From NCBI GenBank assembly GCA_964057225.1, contig OZ059896.1, forward strand, positions 22,006,501 to 22,070,500: a DNA stretch of 64,000 bases, in the 5' to 3' direction. This DNA comes from Auanema rhodensis (taxonomy: Eukaryota > Nematoda > Chromadorea > Rhabditida > Rhabditidae). How positions within the stretch are numbered: position 1 is the first letter of the stretch; every line of letters begins with the position of its first letter. The notes below the pieces were generated by a model, which was given only the letters and a program-made list of their open reading frames with translations, had not been told where the DNA came from and did not search any database. Both the position numbers and the translations under genes were made by a program. Below, one piece after another: positions 1-8,772 of this stretch.

Positions 1-30
1 TCCTCGATTTTCACCCTGAAGAATTAATTT

Positions 31-47
31 TTTCGTTGAATAACAAT
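31..47 (+). other. CENP-B-box-like half site (offsets 31-47)
   Basis: TTTCGTTGAATAACAAT matches the first half of the CENP-B box core (NTTCGNNNNANNCGGGN): TTCG at 32-35 and A at 40 fit, but the essential CGGG half is ACAA here and ACAT in most monomers. Offset 37 is one of the most variable positions of the array (T, C or A by class), which falls in an unconstrained N of the box. Without the CGGG half I would not predict binding of CENP-B. The site recurs in nearly every monomer; TTCG is changed to TTTG in a few copies, such as 16495, 19654, 25621 and 35800. Confidence 0.3.
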
Positions 48-113
48 GTCCATCGTCTTTGCCTTGAAAGAAGGAATCTAAAAACATCTACTTTTTGCTA
101 AATTATTTTGAAA

Positions 114-125
114 TTTTTCGAAAAA
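114..125. repeat. Self-complementary T5-CG-A5 core in an A/T-tract zone
   Basis: TTTTTCGAAAAA is a perfect 12-bp palindrome, extendable to AAATTTTTCG/AAAAAATTT with one unpaired A. It lies in a zone (offsets 80-150) with A or T tracts of four to six bases at 80-84, 92-96, 106-109, 114-118, 121-126, 127-131, 135-138 and 141-145. Class differences cluster here: TTTTTTGAAAACATT, GAAAGTTTTCG and CGAAAAAAGTTTTG are the alternatives, and the first of these breaks the palindrome. Tracts at roughly helical spacing could curve the DNA, which is an inference from spacing only. Confidence 0.7.
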
Positions 126-152
126 ATTTTTGTCAAAATGTTTTTGGAAGCA

Positions 153-180
153 ATGTTGAGTGTACATGGAAACTCAACAT
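153..180. repeat. Dyad with 9-bp arms (offsets 153-161 and 172-180)
   Basis: ATGTTGAGT at 153-161 is the exact reverse complement of ACTCAACAT at 172-180, separated by the 10 bases GTACATGGAA. The dyad is perfect only in classes with G at offset 160 (T1, T4, T5, U3, most U5 and W7). Classes with GTTGAT have one mismatch and W6 with GTTGTT has two. The right arm was unchanged in the copies inspected, so the variation is in one arm only and is not compensated. Confidence 0.85.
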
Positions 181-263
181 ACACTAATGCATCATGTTTC
201 AAACGATCATAACTAATTTTTGTATTAAGCGTTTCTCAATGTAGTATAGTGCATTCGATGCGG

Positions 264-314
264 ATTTTTAAGCTGCGTCGATCTGTGTTATCAGATTTGC
301 GCTAGCTTAAAAAT
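264..314. repeat. Imperfect 51-bp dyad (offsets 264-285 and 292-314)
   Basis: The left arm begins ATTTTTAAGCTGCG and ends ATCTG; the right arm begins CAGAT and ends CGCTAGCTTAAAAAT. They pair over 11 bp (264-274 with 304-314), then one unpaired A, three more bp, a 3-bp mismatch and five bp, leaving a 6-base loop (TGTTAT). Flanking TGC (left) and GCA (right) could extend it past a 2-base bulge. It sits in the most GC-rich part of the monomer and is present in essentially every copy. Single-arm changes occur in some classes: A at 266 (T4), G at 270 (46682, 54052, 56158) and T at 306 (U4 and others). A hairpin, a cruciform or a protein-binding dyad is possible; none is shown. Confidence 0.85.
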
Positions 315-322
315 GCACCGAG

Positions 323-336
323 ATATCAACTGATAT
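323..336. repeat. 14-bp palindrome ATATCA-AC-TGATAT
   Basis: ATATCA at offsets 323-328 is the reverse complement of TGATAT at 331-336, with the two central bases AC. It overlaps the left arm of the junction palindrome by five bases (332-336), so the two structures are mutually exclusive as hairpins. I saw no variant inside it in the copies inspected. Confidence 0.85.
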
Positions 337-353
337 AAGTTCACACTTATATC
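332..353. repeat. Monomer-junction palindrome, 9-bp perfect arms
   Basis: GATATAAGT at 332-340 is the exact reverse complement of ACTTATATC at 345-353, with the 4-base loop TCAC. Its last two bases are the first two of the next monomer in the phase used here, so it recurs every 351 bp across the array. Three class changes break it: TATAGCC starts (U2, W3), ATATATGTTC ends (W7 at 43172, 50543, 61422, 62826) and occasional GTTTAC. It is the strongest perfect inverted repeat of the monomer, and is a natural candidate for a hairpin, breakage site or dimeric protein site. Confidence 0.85.
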
Positions 354-1361
354 CTCGATTTTCACCCTGAAGAATTAATTTTTTCGTCGAATAACATTGT
401 CCATCGTCTTTGCCTTGAAAAAAGGAATCTAAAAACATCTACTTTTTGCTAAATTATTTTGAAATTTTTCGAAAAAATTTTTGTCAAAATGTTTTTGGAA
501 GCAATGTTGATTGTACATGGAAACTCAACATACACTAATGCATCATGTTTCAAACGATCATAACTAATTTTTGTATTAAGCGTTTCTCAATGTAGTATAG
601 TGCATTCGATGCGGATTTTTAAGCTGCGTCGATCTGTGTTATCAGATTTGCGCTAGCTTAAAAATGCACCGAGATATCAACTGATATAAGTTCACACTTA
701 TATCCTCGATTTTCACCCTGAAGAATTAATTTTTTCGTCGAATAACATTGTCCATCGTCTTTGCCTTAAAAAAAGGAATCTAAAAACATCTACTTTTTGC
801 TAAATTATTCTGAAATTTTTTGAAAACATTTTTGTCAAAATGTTTTTGGAAGCAATGTTGATTGTACATGGAAACTCAACATACACTAATGCATCATTTT
901 TCAAACGATCATAACTAATTTTTGTATTAAGCGTTTCTCAATGTAGTATAGTGCATTTGATGCGGATTTTTAAGCTGCGTCGATCTGTGTTATCAGATTT
1001 GCGCTAGCTTAAAAATGCACCGAGATATCAACTGATATAAGTTCACACTTATATCCTCGATTTTCACCCTGAAGAATTAATTTTTTCGTTGAATAACATT
1101 GTCCATCGTCTTTGCTTTGAAAAAAGGAATCTAAAAACATCTACTTTTTGCTAAATTATTTTGAAATTTTTCGAAAAAAGTTTTGTCAAAATGTTTTTGG
1201 AAACAATGTTGAGTGTACATGGAAACTCAACATACACTAATGCATCATTTTTCAAACGATCATAACTAATTTCTGTATTAAGCGTTTCTCAATGTAGTAT
1301 AGTGCATTCGATGCGGATTTTTAAGCTGCGTCGATCTGTGTTATCAGATTTGCGCTAGCTT

Positions 1362-1367
1362 AAAAAA
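1362..1367. other. One-base insertion (A run of six), 352-bp monomer
   Basis: The monomer starting at 1054 has six A bases after GCTAGCTT where other monomers have five, making it 352 bp long. The change extends the outer part of the right arm of the 264-314 dyad by one base. Simple homopolymer slippage or a sequencing length error in the A run would both explain it. Confidence 0.9.
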
Positions 1368-2107
1368 TGCACCGAGATATCAACTGATATAAGTTCACAC
1401 TTATATCCTCGATTTTCACCCTGAAGAATTAATTTTTTCGTTGAATAACAATGTCCATCGTCTTTGCCTTGAAAAAAGGAATCTAAAAACATCTACTTTT
1501 TGCTAAATTATTTTGAAATTTTTCGAAAAAATTTTTGTCAAAATGTTTTTGGAAGCAATGTTGAGTGTACATGGAAACTCAACATACACTAATGCATCAT
1601 TTTTCAAACGATCATAACTAATTTTTGTATTAAGCGTTTCTCAATGTAGTATAGTGCATTCGATGCGGATTTTTAAGCTGCGTCGATCTGTGTTATCAGA
1701 TTTGCGCTAGCTTAAAAATGCACCGAGATATCAACTGATATAAGTTCACACTTATATCCTCGATTTTCACCCTGAAGAATTAATTTTTTCGTCGAATAAC
1801 ATTGTCCATCGTCTTTGCTTTGGAAAAAGGAATCTAAAAACATCTACTTTTTGCTAAATTATTCTGAAATTTTTCGAAAAAAGTTTTGTCAAAATGTTTT
1901 TGGAAGCAATGTTGATTGTACATGGAAACTCAACATACACTAATGCATCATTTTTCAAACGATCATAACTAATTTTTGTATTAAGCGTTTCTCAATGTAG
2001 TATAGTGCATTCGATGCGGATTTTTAAGCTGCGTCGATCTGTGTTATCAGATTTGCGCTAGCTTAAAAATGCACCGAGATATCAACTGATATAAGTTCAC
2101 ACTTATA

Positions 2108-5100
2108 TCCTCGATTTTCACCCTGAAGAATTAATTTTTTCGTAGAATAACATTGTCCATCGTCTTTGCCTTGAAAAAAGGAATCTAAAAACATCTACTT
2201 TTTGCTAAATTATTTTGAAATTTTTCGAAAAAATTTTTGTTAAAATGTTTTTGGAAGCAATGTTGAGTGTACATGGAAACTCAACATACACTAATGCATC
2301 ATTTTTCAAACGATCATAACTAATTTTCGTATTAAGCGTTTCTCAATGTAGTTGAGTGCATTCGATGCGGATATTTAAGCTGCGTCGATCTGTGTTATCA
2401 GATTTGCGCTAGCTTAAAAATGCACCGAGATATCAACTGATATAAGTTCACACTTATATCCTCGATTTTCACCCTGAAGAATTAATTTTTTCGTTGAATA
2501 ACATTGTCCATCGTCTTTGCCTTGAAAAAAGGAATCTAAAAACAACTACTTTTTGCTAAATTATTTTGAAATTTTTCGAAAAAATTTTTGTCAAAATGTT
2601 TTTGGAAGCAATGTTGAGTGTACATGGAAACTCAACATACACTAATGCATCATTTTTCAAACGATCATAACTAATTTTTGTATTAAGCGTTTCTCAATGT
2701 AGTATAGTGCATTCGATGCGGATTTTTAAGCTGCGTCGATCTGTGTTATCAGATTTGCGCTAGCTTAAAAATGCACCGAGATATCAACTGATATAAGTTC
2801 ACACTTATATCCTCGATTTTCACCCTGAAGAATTAATTTTTTCGTCGAATAACATTGTCCATCGTCTTTGCCTTAAAAAAAGGAATCTAAAAACATCTAC
2901 TTTTTGCTAAATTATTCTGAAATTTTTTGAAAACATTTTTGTCAAAATGTTTTTGGAAGCAATGTTGATTGTACATGGAAACTCAACATACACTAATGCA
3001 TCATTTTTCAAACGATCATAACTAATTTTTGTATTAAGCGTTTCTCAATGTAGTATAGTGCATTTGATGCGGATTTTTAAGCTGCGTCGATCTGTGTTAT
3101 CAGATTTGCGCTAGCTTAAAAATGCACCGAGATATCAACTGATATAAGTTCACACTTATATCCTCGATTTTCACCCTGAAGAATTAATTTTTTCGTCGAA
3201 TAACATTGTCCATCGTTTTTGCCTTGAAAAAAGAAATCTAAAAACATCTACTTTTTGCTAAATTATTCTGAAATTTTTCGAAAAAAGTTTTGTCAAAATG
3301 TTTTTGGAAGCAATGTTGATTGTACATGGAAACTCAACATACACTAATGCATCATTTTTCAAACGATCATAACTAATTTTTGTATTAAGCGTTTCTCAAT
3401 GTAGTATAGTGCATTCGATGCGGATTTTTAAGCTGCGTCGATCTGTGTTATCAGATTTTTTTTTAAAAATGCACCGAGATATCAACTGATATAAGTTCAC
3501 ACTTATATCCTCGATTTTCACCCTGAAGAATTAATTTTTTCGTAGAATAACATTGTCCATCGTCTTTGCCTTGAAAAAAGGAATCTAAAAACATCTACTT
3601 TTTGCTAAATTATTTTGAAATTTTTCGAAAAAATTTTTGTTAAAATGTTTTTGGAAGCAATGTTGAGTGTACATGGAAACTCAACATACACTAATGCATC
3701 ATTTTTCAAACGATCATAACTAATTTTTGTATTAAGCGTTTCTCAATGTAGTATAGTGCATTCGATGCGGATATTTAAGCTGCGTCGATCTGTGTTATCA
3801 GATTTGCGCTAGCTTAAAAATGCACCGAGATATCAACTGATATAAGTTCACACTTATATCCTCGATTTTCACCCTGAAGAAATAATTTTTTCGTTGAATA
3901 ACATTGTCCATCGTCTTTGCCTTGAAAAAAGGAATCTAAAAACAACTACTTTTTGCTAAATTATTTTGAAATTTTTCGAAAAAATTTTTGTCAAAATGTT
4001 TTTGGAAGCAATGTTGAGTGTACATGGAAACTCAACATACACTAATGCATCATTTTTCAAACGATCATAACTAATTTTTGTATTAAGCGTTTCTCAATGT
4101 AGTATAGTGCATTCGATGCGGATTTTTAAGCTGCGTCGATCTGTGTTATCAGATTTGCGCTAGCTTAAAAATGCACCGAGATATCAACTGATATAAGTTC
4201 ACACTTATATCCTCGATTTTCACCCTGAAGAATTAATTTTTTCGTTGAATAACATTGTCCATCGTCTTTGCCTTGAAAAAAGGAATCTAAAAACAACTAC
4301 TTTTTGCTAAATTATTTTGAAATTTTTCGAAAAAATTTTTGTCAAAATGTTTTTGGAAGCAATGTTGAGTGTACATGGAAACTCAACATACACTAATGCA
4401 TCATTTTTCAAACGATCATAACTAATTTTTGTATTAAGCGTTTCTCAATGTAGTATAGTGCATTCGATGCGGATTTTTAAGCTGCGTCGATCTGTGTTAT
4501 CAGATTTGCGCTAGCTTAAAAATGCACCGAGATATCAACTGATATAAGTTCACACTTATATCCTCGATTTTCACCCTGAAGAATTAATTTTTTCGTCGAA
4601 TAACATTGTCCATCGTCTTTGCCTTAAAAAAAGGAATCTAAAAACATCTACTTTTTGCTAAATTATTCTGAAATTTTTTGAAAACATTTTTGTCAAAATG
4701 TTTTTGGAAGCAATGTTGATTGTACATGGAAACTCAACATACACTAATGCATCATTTTTCAAACGATCATAACTAATTTTTGTATTAAGCGTTTCTCAAT
4801 GTAGTATAGTGCATTTGATGCGGATTTTTAAGCTGCGTCGATCTGTGTTATCAGATTTGCGCTAGCTTAAAAATGCACCGAGATATCAACTGATATAAGT
4901 TCACACTTATATCCTCGATTTTCACCCTGAAGAATTGATTTTTTCGTTGAATAACATTGTCCATCGTTTTTGCCTTGAAAAAAGAAATCTAAAAACATCT
5001 ACTTTTTGCTAAATTATTCTGAAATTTTTCGAAAAAAGTTTTGTCAAAATGTTTTTGGAAGCAATGTTGATTGTACATGGAAACTCAACATACACTAATG

Positions 5101-6666
5101 CATCATTTTTCAAACGATCATAACTAATTTTTGTATTAAGCGTTTCTCAATGTAGTATAGTGCATTCGATGCGGATTTTTAAGCTGCGTCGATCTGTGTT
5201 ATCAGATTTGCGCTAGCTTAAAAATGCACCGAGATATCAACTGATATAAGTTCACACTTATATCCTCGATTTTCACCCTGAAGAATTAATTTTTTCGTCG
5301 AATAACATTGTCCATCGTTTTTGCCTTGAAAAAAGAAATCTAAAAACATCTACTTTTTGCTAAATTATTCTGAAATTTTTCGAAAAAAGTTTTGTCAAAA
5401 TGTTTTTGGAAGCAATGTTGATTGTACATGGAAACTCAACATACACTAATGCATCATTTTTCAAACGATCATAACTAATTTTTGTATTAAGCGTTTCTCA
5501 ATGTAGTATAGTGCATTCGATGCGGATTTTTAAGCTGCGTCGATCTGTGTTATCAGATTTGCGCTAGCTTAAAAATGCACCGAGATATCAACTGATATAA
5601 GTTCACACTTATATCCTCGATTTTCACCCTGAAGAATTAATTTTTTCGTAGAATAACATTGTCCATCGTCTTTGCCTTGAAAAAAGGAATCTAAAAACAT
5701 CTACTTTTTGCTAAATTATTTTGAAATTTTTCGAAAAAATTTTTGTTAAAATGTTTTTGGAAGCAATGTTGAGTGTACATGGAAACTCAACATACACTAA
5801 TGCATCATTTTTCAAACGATCATAACTAATTTTTGTATTAAGCGTTTCTCAATGTAGTATAGTGCATTCGATGCGGATATTTAAGCTGCGTCGATCTGTG
5901 TTATCAGATTTGCGCTAGCTTAAAAATGCACCGAGATATCAACTGATATAAGTTCACACTTATATCCTCGATTTTCACCCTGAAGAATTAATTTTTTCGT
6001 TGAATAACATTGTCCATCGTCTTTGCCTTGAAAAAAGGAATCTAAAAACAACTACTTTTTGCTAAATTATTTTGAAATTTTTCGAAAAAATTTTTGTCAA
6101 AATGTTTTTGGAAGCAATGTTGAGTGTACATGGAAACTCAACATACACTAATGCATCATTTTTCAAACGATCATAACTAATTTTTGTATTAAGCGTTTCT
6201 CAATGTAGTATAGTGCATTCGATGCGGATTTTTAAGCTGCGTCGATCTGTGTTATCAGATTTGCGCTAGCTTAAAAATGCACCGAGATATCAACTGATAT
6301 AAGTTCACACTTATATCCTCGATTTTCACCCTGAAGAATTAATTTTTTCGTTGAATAACATTGTCCATCGTCTTTGCCTTGAAAAAAGGAATCTAAAAAC
6401 AACTACTTTTTGCTAAATTATTTTGAAATTTTTCGAAAAAATTTTTGTCAAAATGTTTTTGGAAGCAATGTTGAGTGTACATGGAAACTCAACATACACT
6501 AATGCATCATTTTTCAAACGATCATAACTAATTTTTGTATTAAGCGTTTCTCAATGTAGTATAGTGCATTCGATGCGGATTTTTAAGCTGCGTCGATCTG
6601 TGTTATCAGATTTGCGCTAGCTTAAAAATGCACCGAGATATCAACTGATATAAGTTCACACTTATA
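2108..6666. repeat. Irregular T4-T1-T2-T3 higher-order repeats
   Basis: The class order by monomer start is 2108 T4, 2459 T1, 2810 T2, 3161 T3, 3508 T4, 3859 T1, 4210 T1, 4561 T2, 4912 T3, 5263 T3, 5614 T4, 5965 T1, 6316 T1. The cyclic order T1-T2-T3-T4 is kept, while T1 and T3 are sometimes doubled. The period therefore varies between four and six monomers, as expected if unequal exchange adds or removes whole 351-bp units. The T3 copy at 3161 carries a 4-bp net deletion. The T3 copies at 3161 and 5263 have TCGTCG and AATTAATT instead of TCGTTG and AATTGATT, so they form a sub-class. Confidence 0.8.
3451..3470. other. 4-bp net deletion replacing the GCGCTAGC core by T
   Basis: In the monomer starting at 3161 (347 bp), the segment normally reading TCAGATTTGCGCTAGCTTAA has become TCAGA followed by nine T and then AAAAAT. 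The eight bases GCGCTAGC are replaced by four T, which removes the conserved right-arm core of the 264-314 dyad. It is the only copy in the window in which I saw this core lost. Because the scar is a homopolymer run, a local consensus or base-calling error should be considered along with a true deletion. Confidence 0.9.
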
Positions 6667-8772
6667 TCCTCGATTTTCACCCTGAAGAATTAATTTTTTC
6701 GTCGAATAACATTGTCCATCGTCTTTGCCTTAAAAAAAGGAATCTAAAAACATCTACTTTTTGCTAAATTATTCTGAAATTTTTTGAAAACATTTTTGTC
6801 AAAATGTTTTTGGAAGCAATGTTGATTGTACATGGAAACTCAACATACACTAATGCATCATTTTTCAAACGATCATAACTAATTTTTGTATTAAGCGTTT
6901 CTCAATGTAGTATAGTGCATTTGATGCGGATTTTTAAGCTGCGTCGATCTGTGTTATCAGATTTGCGCTAGCTTAAAAATGCACCGAGATATCAACTGAT
7001 ATAAGTTCACACTTATATCCTCGATTTTCACCCTGAAGAATTGATTTTTTCGTTGAATAACATTGTCCATCGTTTTTGCCTTGAAAAAAGAAATCTAAAA
7101 ACATCTACTTTTTGCTAAATTATTCTGAAATTTTTCGAAAAAAGTTTTGTCAAAATGTTTTTGGAAGCAATGTTGATTGTACATGGAAACTCAACATACA
7201 CTAATGCATCATTTTTCAAACGATCATAACTAATTTTTGTATTAAGCGTTTCTCAATGTAGTATAGTGCATTCGATGCGGATTTTTAAGCTGCGTCGATC
7301 TGTGTTATCAGATTTGCGCTAGCTTAAAAATGCACCGAGATATCAACTGATATAAGTTCACACTTATATCCTCGATTTTCACCCTGAAGAATTAATTTTT
7401 TCGTAGAATAACATTGTCCATCGTCTTTGCCTTGAAAAAAGGAATCTAAAAACATCTACTTTTTGCTAAATTATTTTGAAATTTTTCGAAAAAATTTTTG
7501 TTAAAATGTTTTTGGAAGCAATGTTGAGTGTACATGGAAACTCAACATACACTAATGCATCATTTTTCAAACGATCATAACTAATTTTTGTATTAAGCGT
7601 TTCTCAATGTAGTATAGTGCATTCGATGCGGATATTTAAGCTGCGTCGATCTGTGTTATCAGATTTGCGCTAGCTTAAAAATGCACCGAGATATCAACTG
7701 ATATAAGTTCACACTTATATCCTCGATTTTCACCCTGAAGAATTAATTTTTTCGTCGAATAACATTGTCCATCGTCTTTGCCTTAAAAAAAGGAATCTAA
7801 AAACATCTACTTTTTGCTAAATTATTCTGAAATTTTTTGAAAACATTTTTGTCAAAATGTTTTTGGAAGCAATGTTGATTGTACATGGAAACTCAACATA
7901 CACTAATGCATCATTTTTCAAACGATCATAACTAATTTTTGTATTAAGCGTTTCTCAATGTAGTATAGTGCATTTGATGCGGATTTTTAAGCTGCGTCGA
8001 TCTGTGTTATCAGATTTGCGCTAGCTTAAAAATGCACCGAGATATCAACTGATATAAGTTCACACTTATATCCTCGATTTTCACCCTGAAGAATTGATTT
8101 TTTCGTTGAATAACATTGTCCATCGTTTTTGCCTTGAAAAAAGAAATCTAAAAACATCTACTTTTTGCTAAATTATTCTGAAATTTTTCGAAAAAAGTTT
8201 TGTCAAAATGTTTTTGGAAGCAATGTTGATTGTACATGGAAACTCAACATACACTAATGCATCATTTTTCAAACGATCATAACTAATTTTTGTATTAAGC
8301 GTTTCTCAATGTAGTATAGTGCATTCGATGCGGATTTTTAAGCTGCGTCGATCTGTGTTATCAGATTTGCGCTAGCTTAAAAATGCACCGAGATATCAAC
8401 TGATATAAGTTCACACTTATATCCTCGATTTTCACCCTGAAGAATTAATTTTTTCGTAGAATAACATTGTCCATCGTCTTTGCCTTGAAAAAAGGAATCT
8501 AAAAACATCTACTTTTTGCTAAATTATTTTGAAATTTTTCGAAAAAATTTTTGTTAAAATGTTTTTGGAAGCAATGTTGAGTGTACATGGAAACTCAACA
8601 TACACTAATGCATCATTTTTCAAACGATCATAACTAATTTTTGTATTAAGCGTTTCTCAATGTAGTATAGTGCATTCGATGCGGATATTTAAGCTGCGTC
8701 GATCTGTGTTATCAGATTTGCGCTAGCTTAAAAATGCACCGAGATATCAACTGATATAAGTTCACACTTATA
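6667..8772. repeat. Trimer higher-order repeat T2-T3-T4, two copies
   Basis: Monomers 6667, 7018 and 7369 (T2, T3, T4) are followed directly by 7720, 8071 and 8422 with the same three classes, a period of 1053 bp. All diagnostic bases I compared agree between the two copies: TCGTCG plus GAAAAC plus GCATTTG in the first monomer, AATTGATT plus AAGAAATC plus AAAGTTTTG in the second, TCGTAG plus GTTAAAATG plus CGGATATTT in the third. T1 is missing from this cycle, unlike the flanking ones. Confidence 0.85.

Larger units (their letters stand above)
1..351. repeat. Reference monomer (first complete copy)
   Basis: This copy is used for all offsets. Layout: a CENP-B-like half site at 31-47; an A/T-tract zone at 80-150 with a self-complementary T5-CG-A5 core at 114-125; a dyad at 153-180; an NsiI-type ATGCAT at 187-192; a conserved block at 200-240; a dyad at 264-314; a palindrome at 323-336; and the junction palindrome starting at 332. 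I found no internal duplication of the monomer, so it does not look like a fused dimer of a 175-bp unit, although 351 bp is about two nucleosome repeats. Stop codons close all six frames: the longest stop-free stretches are about 40 codons on the plus strand and about 46 on the minus strand. It has AAAGAAGG at offsets 67-74 and ATCATGTTT near 191-199, variants otherwise most frequent in domain III. Confidence 0.97.

Noticed and set aside
31-47. Complete CENP-B box
   Set aside because: The CGGG half of the core is replaced by ACAA or ACAT in the copies inspected, so only a half match remains.
79-98. Relationship to the Drosophila 1.688 (359-bp) satellite family
   Set aside because: Only a short phrase around ACTTTTTGC recalls it from memory; similar length and AT content are common among unrelated satellites. 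An alignment with that family would be decisive.
138-212. Short open reading frame starting at ATG in AAAATGTTTTTGG
   Set aside because: It is only 24 codons long and ends at TAA (210-212). It recurs only because the monomer does, and nothing else suggests translation.
264-314. Rho-independent terminator or tRNA-like RNA gene
   Set aside because: The dyad has a mismatched stem with an A/T outer part, the context is eukaryotic satellite DNA, and no cloverleaf or internal promoter boxes could be seen.
331-340. TATA-box promoter at TGATATAAGT
   Set aside because: The motif is part of the junction palindrome in AT-rich DNA, and there is no downstream gene to support a promoter.
1-351. Monomer as a fused dimer of a shorter unit of about 175 bp
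   Set aside because: Comparing the two halves by eye shows no sustained similarity; shared features are limited to A/T tracts.
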